This document shows positions 10,025 through 18,315 of a stretch of DNA of 45,961 nt, in pieces. The notes beneath the pieces are model-generated. The model did no database searches. It was not told the origin of the DNA and was given only the letters and a program-made list of their open reading frames with translations. How positions within the stretch are numbered: the stretch's first letter is position 1; each line of letters opens with the position of its first letter. Origin of the DNA: Alphaproteobacteria bacterium (GTDB lineage Bacteria; Pseudomonadota; Alphaproteobacteria; RS24); the NCBI GenBank assembly GCA_022426245.1, contig JAKMDW010000026.1, positions 1 through 45,961 of the forward strand. The letters run 5' to 3'. The position numbers were made by a program, and so were the translations under genes.

Positions 10025-10240
10025 ATGACTATGGGAAAGCTGATCGAGAAACTTCTGAAAATGATGCCGGTATGGTTCGGCATCGGTTTCTTGGGGCCGG
10101 TATTCGCGGAACTGTATTTGCGCACATCTCTGCAAAGCCTGTTTCCGCTGCAAGCCACATCAGTTCAAATTTATGCCGCATGCATGATATTTGGCGGGCT
10201 TTACGGCCTGCTCGCATGGCGGATCGGGAGATGGATATGA
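10025..10240 (+). CDS. Small membrane protein, translationally coupled to the desaturase
   Basis: A 71-residue protein with two probable transmembrane helices, around 15-30 and 43-65, and a basic N-terminus. Its stop overlaps the desaturase start in an ATGA junction, so the two are probably coupled. No clear Shine-Dalgarno precedes it. It begins 38 bases after metY, so readthrough from metY is possible. I do not recognise a family. It could be a small accessory subunit of the desaturase, but only position supports that. Confidence 0.55.
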   Translation: MTMGKLIEKLLKMMPVWFGIGFLGPVFAELYLRTSLQSLFPLQATSVQIYAACMIFGGLYGLLAWRIGRWI

Positions 10241-11142
10241 GCAACGCAATTGCCGATTACAATGTCAGTGGGCTGAGTGAAGCTGAACTTACGCGGATGG
10301 AACGCGAGATTGCCCGCAAATATATGGGCAAGCTGTCAATACCGATGGTGCTGTGGCCGATTGCCAATCTTATTTGCTGGCTATCGCTATGGCCATTGGT
10401 GATGAGCGGCATCATGCCGCTTTGGATGGGCTTTATTATTGCCACGGTTAACATCACCCTGTCCTATTTGCCAAGCCATGAGGCGCAGCACGATATTTAT
10501 GCGCGCCCCGGTGATAAGTTGCGCTGGCTGAATGAGGCTATTGGGCATTTATCGCTTATCCCGCTTGCTTATGGCTATCGCATTTTACGCCTGACGCATT
10601 TGGAGCATCACAAAAACACCAATAAGCCCGAACTCGACCCTGACCACATTTTTAATGAGGGGACGAACCTCTGGCAGGTTATCAAATCCAATATCTCGGC
10701 TTTTCAGCCGTCATCAAAAGGCAGTGACTCTTATGCGGCCTGTTTGGAGCGTTTGGGCACACCCGAGGCCAACCGCGCTTATGTTGAACAAATCAGCATT
10801 TTGCTGGTGCATATGGCAATACTCTTCACCTGCGCTGCCTATGGTTATGCGCTGGAGGCCTTGCTTTTATGGTGGCTACCGCTGAAATTGGGCGTAACGT
10901 ATATTCGTATTTATCTGTCTTGGTTGCCGCATTATCCGGGCCATGAGACGGGCCGTTATCGAGACACGCGCGGCTTTAAAAGCTGGCTGGGTGTTTGGAG
11001 TTCTTTGGCCATGACGGCACATATTGTGCACCATTTGCACCCACGTATTCCGCTTGATAAAACGCCTGCCGCCCTGCGCGAGCTTTATCCGATTTTGGAA
11101 GCTCGAAAATGCGACATACTGGAGCGCGAACACGCCCACTAA
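10237..11142 (+). CDS. Fatty acid desaturase family membrane di-iron enzyme
   Basis: An integral membrane di-iron oxygenase of the desaturase superfamily, 301 residues. Three histidine boxes are in order: SHEAQHD, HLEHHKN and HIVHHLHP, with hydrophobic helices before and between them. The start is placed at 10237 (ATG with GGGAG eight bases upstream, ATGA overlap with the preceding small gene); a longer frame back to 10003 has no such support. The family includes acyl-lipid desaturases, carotenoid ketolases and hydroxylases; the boxes do not match AlkB alkane hydroxylase. It is followed after 74 bases by a CYP153-like P450, which suggests work on hydrocarbon or acyl chains. Substrate unknown. 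Confidence 0.85.
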   Translation: MSNAIADYNVSGLSEAELTRMEREIARKYMGKLSIPMVLWPIANLICWLSLWPLVMSGIMPLWMGFIIATVNITLSYLPSHEAQHDIYARPGDKLRWLNEAIGHLSLIPLAYGYRILRLTHLEHHKNTNKPELDPDHIFNEGTNLWQVIKSNISAFQPSSKGSDSYAACLERLGTPEANRAYVEQISILLVHMAILFTCAAYGYALEALLLWWLPLKLGVTYIRIYLSWLPHYPGHETGRYRDTRGFKSWLGVWSSLAMTAHIVHHLHPRIPLDKTPAALRELYPILEARKCDILEREHAH

Positions 11143-11182
11143 TATCGCGTCCACGTTGCTTGCATTGCGGGCTTGATTAGGC

Positions 11183-11202
11183 CTAGAATTTATTGATTCT
11201 AG
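11183..11202. promoter_or_regulatory. Inverted repeat (operator candidate) before the CYP153-like gene
   Basis: CTAGAAT and ATTCTAG form a perfect 7-bp inverted repeat around the six-base spacer TTATTG, ending 14 bases before the ATG and right beside the Shine-Dalgarno GGGAGG. It could be an operator for a dimeric repressor, or in RNA a small AT-rich hairpin near the ribosome-binding site. No regulator gene is adjacent. Confidence 0.45.
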
Positions 11203-11216
11203 CTTGGGAGGGCGTT

Positions 11217-12476
11217 ATGAGCGCGGCAGACAAAATTACCGATATTCCGGCCAATATTCCAGACAATGGCTTCGATATGGCGCGGCCTGAGCTGTATGCC
11301 AGCGTCGATGTGCTGGAGACCTTCAAAACCATGCGCGAACACGACCCAATTCACTTCGCGGAAAATCCCCATTTCGGCCCGATGTGGCACATCACCCGCT
11401 ATAAAGATATTGTTGCAGTTGACACTGACCATAAACGTTTTTCCTCTTCCGACCAATTTGGCGGCATCCAAATTGATGATGCGGTTGTGCGCCCGCCGGT
11501 AGAAGGCGTCGAAATTTCGGCCTTTATTACCAAAGACCAACCCGAACATGCCCCCATTCGCAAATCCGTGCAGCCGATTGCCTCGCCGCCTGCGCTTGAC
11601 GGGTTTCGCGATTTGATTACGCAACGCACGAGCAATGTGCTGGACAGTATTCCGGAAGGCGAAACGATTAATTGGGTTGACCATGTGTCGATTGAATTGA
11701 CCACGCAAATGCTGGCAACGCTGTTCGACTTCCCATTTGAAGACCGCCACCTGCTGACCCTGTGGTCGGACATGACCAATGCGACGGAAGGCTCAGACCA
11801 TTTCCCCGGTCAAGACGTGCGCGTGCAGCATTTGATGGATTGCCTTGACTATTTCACGCGCTTGCGCGAGGTGCGCGCCAATGGCGCCCCCAATTTCGAC
11901 CTGATTTCCATGCTGGCCCGCGATCCGAACACCAAAGATATGGACCCGATGAATTTTCTCGGCAATTTATTGCTGCTGATTGTGGGCGGGAATGACACCA
12001 CGCGCAATTCTATGTCGGCCAGCATTAATGCCCTTAATCTTTTCCCTGATGAGTTTGCCAAACTGCGCGACGACCCGTCATTGATTGATAAAATGGTGGC
12101 TGAAGTTATTCGCTGGCAGACGCCATTATCGCATATGCGCCGCACCGCTCTGGAAGATGTTGAAATGGGCGGCAAGACCATCAAAAAAGGCGACAAGGTT
12201 GTGATGTGGTATTATTCGGGCAATCATGATGAAGACGTTTTTGATGACCCGCGCACAATTAAATTCGACCGCCCCAATGGCAATAATCACCTATCCTTCG
12301 GCTTCGGCATTCACCGTTGTATGGGACTGCGTGTCGCTGAATTGCAGTTGCGTATCCTGTGGCAGCAAATTCTCGAAAAATTTGAAAAAATTGAGTTGGT
12401 TGGAGAGCCTGTGCGCTTGAAATCCAATTTCGTTAACGGCTATACCGACATGAAGGTAAAAGTCACCCGCCGCTAA
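11217..12476 (+). CDS. Cytochrome P450, CYP153-like (terminal alkane / fatty acid hydroxylase)
   Basis: A soluble bacterial P450 of 419 residues. The heme-binding loop FGFGIHRCMG carries the ligand Cys368, the I-helix oxygen-activation motif is GGNDTTRN with Asp260, and the ExxR motif lies in EVIRWQ. The segments GGNDTTRNSMS, IRWQTPLSHMRRTALED and HLSFGFGIHRC are what I know from CYP153 enzymes, which hydroxylate the terminal carbon of medium-chain alkanes or fatty acids and use a ferredoxin and ferredoxin reductase. Neither partner is in the window. The start at 11217 is chosen because GGGAGG lies just upstream. The desaturase upstream and acyl-CoA synthetases elsewhere in the window fit chain oxidation. 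Confidence 0.9.
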   Translation: MSAADKITDIPANIPDNGFDMARPELYASVDVLETFKTMREHDPIHFAENPHFGPMWHITRYKDIVAVDTDHKRFSSSDQFGGIQIDDAVVRPPVEGVEISAFITKDQPEHAPIRKSVQPIASPPALDGFRDLITQRTSNVLDSIPEGETINWVDHVSIELTTQMLATLFDFPFEDRHLLTLWSDMTNATEGSDHFPGQDVRVQHLMDCLDYFTRLREVRANGAPNFDLISMLARDPNTKDMDPMNFLGNLLLLIVGGNDTTRNSMSASINALNLFPDEFAKLRDDPSLIDKMVAEVIRWQTPLSHMRRTALEDVEMGGKTIKKGDKVVMWYYSGNHDEDVFDDPRTIKFDRPNGNNHLSFGFGIHRCMGLRVAELQLRILWQQILEKFEKIELVGEPVRLKSNFVNGYTDMKVKVTRR

Positions 12477-12487
12477 CAGGAGTTAAT

Positions 12488-14467
12488 GTGTCTGATAAAA
12501 TTCGCTGGGGTATCCTCGCCACAGGCAATATCGCTGCCCAATTCGCCACCGATCTGAAGCACAGCCATAGCGGCGTGTTGGCCGCTGCCGCCAGCCGTGA
12601 CCCGGACAAAGCCGAAACGTTTTGCGCCACGCATGGCGGCGACGCGGTGGTCGGCTATGACGCCTTGCTGGCGCGCGACGATATTGACGCCGTTTACATT
12701 GCCACGCCGCATGACAGCCATATTGAGTGGACGCATAAATGCTTGGCCGCCGGCAAGCCGGTTTTATGCGAAAAACCGCTCGGCCTCAATCAAGGCGAAG
12801 TGCTGAACCTCTATGGCGAAGCAGCGCGGCGCAATGTGCTGCTGGTTGAGGCGCTGATGTATCTCATGCACCCGCGCATGTTCCTCGCCAAACAGCTGAT
12901 TGATGATGGCGCAATCGGCAAAGTGACCGGCTTTTCATCCGGCTTTGGGTTTGCCTTTCCATTCACGCCCGAACACCGACTTTATAATATCGACCGCGCC
13001 GGCGGTGGCATTGTCGATATCGGCATTTATCCGCTCACCGCAGCGCGTTATCTGATTGGCGAACCTAATGCACTCGGCGGCGACGCGCGGCTTGCCCCGT
13101 CAGGTGCCGACGCAGAAGCTTGGGCGACCCTTTCTTATGACGGTTTCGACGCACAGTTGCATTGCGCCATCGACACCGAGCTTGAATGGCACATTACGGT
13201 TGAGGGTGACAAAGGCAGTTTGAAAATCAGCCAGCCCTGGCACCCGGGGCCTGAGAATAATCAGATTATCGTGACCGATAAAAGCGGCGCTGAGGCCATT
13301 CATGCCAGCGACGACAAGCGCCCGCTTTACGCCATTGAGGCCGACCATATGGGCGACCTGCTGAAGCGCGATGCGCTCATCTCAGATTTAGTCACGCCCG
13401 ATTTCTCAATCAACACCGCCTATTGGCTCGACCGCTGGCGCGATGCCGGCGGCGTCACATATGCGGCCGACACATTGGGCGCGACCGGCTTTCACGGCGC
13501 AGCCCTAAAACCTGGCGCACATGGCAGCGTGCCCAGCGTGGCACTTGAGGGGTTAGACAAGCCGGTTTCCAAACTCGTGCTCGGCACGGACAACCAAATC
13601 GACGCGCCGACAATGGCCGCCATGGGTGACGCGTTTTTTGAAGGCGGCGGCAATTGTTTTGACACAGCGTTCATTTATTCAGATGGCCGCTCTGAAGCAC
13701 TTCTCGGTGAATGGATGGCCGCGCGCGGCGTGCGCGAAGAGCTTGTTGTGTTGAGCAAGGGCGCGCATCCGCCCGAATGTTCACCGCAAGCCGTTGCGCG
13801 CCAACTCGACCGGTCGCTGGAGCGCTTACAAACCGATTATCTCGACCTTTACTGCCTGCACCGAGACGACCCCGCCATACCAATATCGGAATGGGTCGAT
13901 GCGCTTAACCGCGAAGTCGACAATGGCCGCATTAAATTATTTGGCGGCTCCAACTGGACAGCCAGCCGCGTTGACGAAGCCAATGAATATGCTGCTGCAA
14001 ATGGCCTGCAAGGTTTTTCATTGCTATCGAATAATTTCTCTTTGGCTCGCATGGAAGACCCGGTCTGGCCGGGCTGCCTTGCCAGTTCCACCGATGCGTT
14101 TCGGGATTGGCACACGGCGCAAAACTTTCCGCTGCTCCCTTGGTCAGCGCAAGCACGCGGCTTTTTCCTGAATTGGGAAGCAAGCGGTTTGGCCGCAACG
14201 CGCCACGGCGCAGACCCGACCGATGATGAGATGCAACGGGTTTGGGGTTCTGATGACAACCTTGAGCGACGACGTCGCGCCTTTGAATTGGCCGACAGAC
14301 TTGGGGTCAGCGCCATTCAAATCGCGCTGGCTTATGTCGTCAATCAGCCTTATCCGTGCTGTGCGCTTATCGGCCCCCGCAACCCGATGCAATTACAAGA
14401 CAGCCTTGATGCGGCGCAAATTTCTCTGACGCAAGACCAAGTGAACTGGCTGGATTTGCGCGATTAG
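12488..14467 (+). CDS. Fusion: Gfo/Idh/MocA oxidoreductase plus aldo/keto reductase
   Basis: A 659-residue two-domain protein. Residues 1 to about 335 are a Gfo/Idh/MocA NAD(P)-dependent oxidoreductase (Rossmann start RWGILATGNIA, catalytic Lys in CEKPLGL). Residues from about 350 are an aldo/keto reductase with the full tetrad: Asp and Tyr in FDTAFIYSDG, Lys in VLSKGAHP and His in CLHRDDP. Both halves normally act on sugars or polyols, so the fusion may oxidise and reduce a sugar in sequence and recycle cofactor locally. The start is GTG with AGGAG five bases upstream, 11 bases after the P450 stop. Its stop overlaps the stop of the convergent GH3 gene. Substrate unknown. Confidence 0.85.
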   Translation: MSDKIRWGILATGNIAAQFATDLKHSHSGVLAAAASRDPDKAETFCATHGGDAVVGYDALLARDDIDAVYIATPHDSHIEWTHKCLAAGKPVLCEKPLGLNQGEVLNLYGEAARRNVLLVEALMYLMHPRMFLAKQLIDDGAIGKVTGFSSGFGFAFPFTPEHRLYNIDRAGGGIVDIGIYPLTAARYLIGEPNALGGDARLAPSGADAEAWATLSYDGFDAQLHCAIDTELEWHITVEGDKGSLKISQPWHPGPENNQIIVTDKSGAEAIHASDDKRPLYAIEADHMGDLLKRDALISDLVTPDFSINTAYWLDRWRDAGGVTYAADTLGATGFHGAALKPGAHGSVPSVALEGLDKPVSKLVLGTDNQIDAPTMAAMGDAFFEGGGNCFDTAFIYSDGRSEALLGEWMAARGVREELVVLSKGAHPPECSPQAVARQLDRSLERLQTDYLDLYCLHRDDPAIPISEWVDALNREVDNGRIKLFGGSNWTASRVDEANEYAAANGLQGFSLLSNNFSLARMEDPVWPGCLASSTDAFRDWHTAQNFPLLPWSAQARGFFLNWEASGLAATRHGADPTDDEMQRVWGSDDNLERRRRAFELADRLGVSAIQIALAYVVNQPYPCCALIGPRNPMQLQDSLDAAQISLTQDQVNWLDLRD

Positions 14468-16866
14468 GAGCGCACCAGCCGCGCCAAAAAACGCAGCCAG
14501 CGATTGTTCAACGCCAGTAAAAGCAGGTCGAAAAGCTTGGGCGACAACGCACCGCCCGACATGATTTGCACAGTCTTCAAACGCAGCGACATAACCATCT
14601 CCTCGCGCATTTTCATCGCAACCGGCGTTTCTTGGCGCTTGCCCATGGTCTTCGCCGCCATCTCTAGCGCCGCATTGGCAACCCGTTTACCGACCCAATG
14701 ATGACGAATATCAGCCAGCGTCGTATTGGCATGATAGGGTTTAATGCTCTCAGCCGGTGGTACGCGTAAGCCCAAAGCCGCCAGTTGAGCGTCTTGCATA
14801 ATGACATAAGGTGCTTCAACCAGAGGTTGTGAGTTGTGGCCACTGCCCGCGGGCAATTCAACCGATAGGGTTTCGCGAATATCGGCACTTGAGGCAGCAA
14901 ACAGAATTTCAAACACGCCCGGCTCCACGTCCCAATCGTCCAGCGTCACATTAAAATAGGCGAAAGCGCGCTTATCCAACACGAAGCGAATTTCCTTTGC
15001 TTCATCCGGTTGCAGCATGATTTTTTGAAATGCCTTTAACTCGCGCTCGGGACGATAAGCAGCGCTTTCGACGTCGCGCACATAGAGTTGGATGATTTCC
15101 GCACCGGCGCAAGAGCCGGTGTTTTTGACAGTCACCGCCACTTCCATAGTTTCATTATCGGCTGACCAATCAGCGACCAGTGTGGCATCAGAATAGGTGA
15201 ATTTTGTGTAGCTTAGGCCATGACCAAAGGCAAACAGCGTCGGCACATTATGCGTGATGAAATGGCGATAACCGATATTCAGCCCCTCGCGATAAACCAA
15301 TTGGCGTTTGTGATTGGCAAAATTTTCCTGCGCCGGACAGTCGTCCAAACGCAGCGGAAAACTTTCAGCCAACTTGCCGCTCGGGCAAATATCGCCATAG
15401 ATCAAATCAACCAATGCGTGTGCACCGGCTTGCCCCGACAAATAGGTTTCTAAAACCGCAGACACGTTTTCCAGCCACGGCATTTCAATCGGCGCGCCAT
15501 TGGACAGCACGACAATGCAATTGGCATTGGCGGCAGCAACCGCGGTAATCAATTTTTCAATCTGCGCGGGCTGGCGCAAATGCGTGCGGTCAAAGCCTTC
15601 TGCCTCAAATAGGGGCGGCAGTCCGGCCATGATAATCGCAATATCAGCCGCTTGCGCCGCAGCGACAGCCTCGGCAATCAGCGCCGCATCATCGGCCGCC
15701 ATTTCCGCATCAAAGCCCGCCGCATAAGCAATCTTATCCGCCCCCAGTCGCGCCGTAAAAGCGTCTAACGGACGGTCTATCTTGGTCGCATTCACTTGCG
15801 ATGACCCGGCACCCTGAATGCGCGGCGTCTCGGCAAAAGCACCGATAAGCGCGACAGATTTATCGGCTGAGAGCGGCAGAATATCGGCGTTTTTTAGAAG
15901 AACCGCCCCATCAGCCGCGGCCTTGCGCGCCAACGCATGATGCGCGTCGAAATCGACTTTTCGGGGCGCCAGATTAGCCTTTGAGGCCATTATCAGTTGC
16001 GTCACCCGACCCGCAGCGCGGTCGAGATGCGCTTCATCAAAGGTGCCGTCTTTTACCTGCACCGCAACCAGCCGATCATTGACCCCACCACTGCTCGGCA
16101 TCTCCAATTCCAATCCGGCAGCAATGCCCCGTGGGCGATTATTTACCGCGCCCCAATCGGTGACCACCAAACCTCTAAAGCCCCAACGGTCGCGCAAAAT
16201 GGAGGTCAGCAAGTCCTCATGCTCGGAACAATAAATGCCGTTAAAACGATTATAGGCGCACATCACGGTCCACGGTTGGGCTTGCGATACAGCCGCTTCA
16301 AAAGCCGGAAGATAAATCTCAAACAGGGTGCGCCGATCAACCAGCGTATCTACAACCATTCGCTGCGCTTCCTGATTATTGACCGCGAAATGCTTTAAGC
16401 TGGTGCCCGTGCCGGTCGATTGCACGCCCTGCACGAAGCTCACTGCCATTTCCCCGGCCATGAACGGGTCTTCGGAATAATACTCAAAATTGCGCCCGCA
16501 AAGGGGACTGCGTTTAATATTCACGCCCGGCGCGAGTAGAACCGACACGCCCTCAGCCTGACATTCGCGCCCAATCGCCGCCCCGACTTGATGAATAAGC
16601 GCCTTGTCCCAAGATGAAGCCAGCGTCACAGCGGTTGGAAAGCAGGTCGCCGGAACAGATGCGGTTAGCCCCATATGGTCGGCTTGATTGCCCTGTTTGC
16701 GCAATCCATGCGGCCCGTCCGACACCATAATCGGCGGCAGGTCATATTGCGCCAATGGCTGCAAATGCCAAAAGCTGGAGCCCGACATAAGAGAGGCTTT
16801 TTCATCGACCGACATGCGGGCCACCAGTGCCGTGGCTTCGTTCTCAAAATCATATGGCTGCTTCAT
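14464..16866 (-). CDS. Glycoside hydrolase family 3 beta-glycosidase, cytoplasmic
   Basis: A retaining beta-glycosidase, probably beta-glucosidase, of 800 residues. Near the N-terminus is the GH3 signature KHFAVNN (from about residue 158), and the likely nucleophile is Asp237 in GLVVTDWGA. The C-terminal half has the alpha/beta sandwich and a fibronectin-III-like domain (VKNTGSCAGAEIIQLYVRD). About 120 further residues end the protein. No signal peptide is seen, so it acts in the cytoplasm on imported glycosides. The start at 16866 follows GGGGAG; an in-frame extension to 16893 is less likely. It is divergent from the GH4 operon, with 89 bases between them, so the two are probably co-regulated. 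Confidence 0.9.
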   Translation of the reverse strand: MKQPYDFENEATALVARMSVDEKASLMSGSSFWHLQPLAQYDLPPIMVSDGPHGLRKQGNQADHMGLTASVPATCFPTAVTLASSWDKALIHQVGAAIGRECQAEGVSVLLAPGVNIKRSPLCGRNFEYYSEDPFMAGEMAVSFVQGVQSTGTGTSLKHFAVNNQEAQRMVVDTLVDRRTLFEIYLPAFEAAVSQAQPWTVMCAYNRFNGIYCSEHEDLLTSILRDRWGFRGLVVTDWGAVNNRPRGIAAGLELEMPSSGGVNDRLVAVQVKDGTFDEAHLDRAAGRVTQLIMASKANLAPRKVDFDAHHALARKAAADGAVLLKNADILPLSADKSVALIGAFAETPRIQGAGSSQVNATKIDRPLDAFTARLGADKIAYAAGFDAEMAADDAALIAEAVAAAQAADIAIIMAGLPPLFEAEGFDRTHLRQPAQIEKLITAVAAANANCIVVLSNGAPIEMPWLENVSAVLETYLSGQAGAHALVDLIYGDICPSGKLAESFPLRLDDCPAQENFANHKRQLVYREGLNIGYRHFITHNVPTLFAFGHGLSYTKFTYSDATLVADWSADNETMEVAVTVKNTGSCAGAEIIQLYVRDVESAAYRPERELKAFQKIMLQPDEAKEIRFVLDKRAFAYFNVTLDDWDVEPGVFEILFAASSADIRETLSVELPAGSGHNSQPLVEAPYVIMQDAQLAALGLRVPPAESIKPYHANTTLADIRHHWVGKRVANAALEMAAKTMGKRQETPVAMKMREEMVMSLRLKTVQIMSGGALSPKLFDLLLLALNNRWLRFLARLVRS

Positions 16867-16955
16867 TGCTCGCTCCCCTTGCCGCATTTGCAAAATGGCA
16901 CAATTATGACACTCTAAGCGGTCAATTACACGGCGACAAGCGGGCGGAGCATATT
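16867..16955. promoter_or_regulatory. Divergent promoter region between GH3 and the GH4 operon
   Basis: Only 89 bases separate the two start codons, so both promoters must lie here or in the coding ends. An imperfect dyad CATTT-GCA-AAATG at 16885-16897 is a possible operator. No regulator gene lies in this cluster. Confidence 0.3.
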
Positions 16956-18284
16956 GTGGTGAAAATCGCTATTATCGGTGCAGGAAGCACGGTTTTCATG
17001 AAGAATATCGTGACAGATATTGTGCTTGAACCGGGCTTGGATAGCGCCCATATCGCGCTGCATGATATTGACGCCGAGCGCTTGGCGGTCTCAGAGAAAG
17101 TGGCGCATCGCATCTGCGAAGCAACCAACACCACCCCCACAATATCGGCCTACCTTGATCGGCGCGAGGCGCTGCAAGATGCTGATTTTGTTATTACCAT
17201 GATTCAAGTCGGTGGCTATCAGCCCGCTACGCTTACCGATTTTGAAATTCCAAAAAAATACGGCCTGCGCCAGACCATTGGGGACACTTTGGGCGTTGGC
17301 GGCATTATGCGCGGGCTCCGCACAGTGCCGGTGCTGCAAGCCATCGCTCATGATATGGCTGATTGCTGCCCCGAAGCCCTGTTGCTGCAATATGTAAACC
17401 CGATGGCAATAAATTGCCTCGCACTTTCCAAACTCGCGCCCCAGTTGAAATATGTTGGCCTGTGTCATTCAGTGCAGGGCACGGCAATTGACTTGGCGCG
17501 CGACCTTGGCGAAAAGCCCGAAGCGATTGACTATGACTGCGCGGGTATCAATCATGTCGCTTTCTATACGCGTTTTGAAAAGCGTCATGCCGATGGCCGT
17601 ATGGAAGACCTTTATCCGCGCCTCAAGCTATTGGCACAATCGCGTGACTATGGGCGTGGCTGGGAGGATTGCGCCAATCATGTGCGTTATGACATGCTCA
17701 CACGGCTTGGCTATTTCGTTACCGAAAGCTCGGAACATTTTGCTGAATACACGCCCTATTTCATCAAGGGAAACCAACCGCAACTCATTGATAAATATGA
17801 GATACCTCTCGATGAATATCCGCGCCGCTGCGAAGCGCAAATTGCCGAATGGGAAGCGCAAGCCGCGGCGCTGACCGGCGGTGGCGAGATGTTATGCGAG
17901 AAATCGGTTGAATATGCCGCCCGCATCATCGGTGCGATGGTTTCGGGAACGGGCGATAAGGTTCATGGCAATGTCGCCAATCGGGGGCTGATTGATAATC
18001 TGCCGGAGAATGCCTGTGTCGAAGTGCCGTGTCTGATTGATGGCAATGGCCTCGCGCCGCAAAAAGTCGGTGCACTGCCACCGCATCTGGCGGCGCTGAT
18101 GCAAACCAATATTAACGTGCAACAACTGACGGTTGAGGCGCTGGTGACCGGCAAGCGCGAGCATGTTTACCACGCCGCCATGCTCGATCCACATACGGCG
18201 GCTGAATTAAACCTTGATCAGATTTGGGGCTTGGTTAATGAGCTGTTGGAAGCGCATGGCGCGGCCATTCCCGAATTGCGATAA
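16956..18284 (+). CDS. Glycoside hydrolase family 4 (NAD+/Mn2+-dependent alpha-glycosidase)
   Basis: GH4 enzymes cleave glycosides by transient oxidation at C3 of the sugar, using NAD+ and a divalent metal. The Rossmann start KIAIIGAGS is at the N-terminus. The metal and active-site motif is CHSV with Cys170, and a second ligand is His200 in INHVAFY. Among GH4 subgroups the CHS motif is the one I associate with MelA-type alpha-galactosidases (CHE alpha-glucosidase, CDM 6-phospho-alpha-glucosidase), so an unphosphorylated alpha-linked substrate is likely. Two GTG codons (16956 and 16959) could start it, with GGAG a suitable distance upstream; the frame extension upstream overlaps the GH3 gene and is not used. 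442 residues, usual for the family. It heads a six-gene operon. Confidence 0.88.
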   Translation: MVKIAIIGAGSTVFMKNIVTDIVLEPGLDSAHIALHDIDAERLAVSEKVAHRICEATNTTPTISAYLDRREALQDADFVITMIQVGGYQPATLTDFEIPKKYGLRQTIGDTLGVGGIMRGLRTVPVLQAIAHDMADCCPEALLLQYVNPMAINCLALSKLAPQLKYVGLCHSVQGTAIDLARDLGEKPEAIDYDCAGINHVAFYTRFEKRHADGRMEDLYPRLKLLAQSRDYGRGWEDCANHVRYDMLTRLGYFVTESSEHFAEYTPYFIKGNQPQLIDKYEIPLDEYPRRCEAQIAEWEAQAAALTGGGEMLCEKSVEYAARIIGAMVSGTGDKVHGNVANRGLIDNLPENACVEVPCLIDGNGLAPQKVGALPPHLAALMQTNINVQQLTVEALVTGKREHVYHAAMLDPHTAAELNLDQIWGLVNELLEAHGAAIPELR

Positions 18285-18315
18285 TTCTGCTATCCCTACG
18301 CGCGAGGAGATGTTC

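Noticed and set aside
10003-10236. Longer N-terminus of the desaturase frame (start at 10003)
   Set aside because: The extra residues look like out-of-frame translation of the small membrane gene; the ATG at 10237 has a good Shine-Dalgarno and an ATGA overlap.
10237-11142. Carotenoid ketolase CrtW or hydroxylase
   Set aside because: The histidine boxes fit the broad desaturase family but nothing else in the window is carotenoid-related, so no specific call was made.
16827-16955. Upstream extension of the GH4 frame
   Set aside because: It would overlap the divergent GH3 gene and place 43 unrelated residues before the Rossmann motif.
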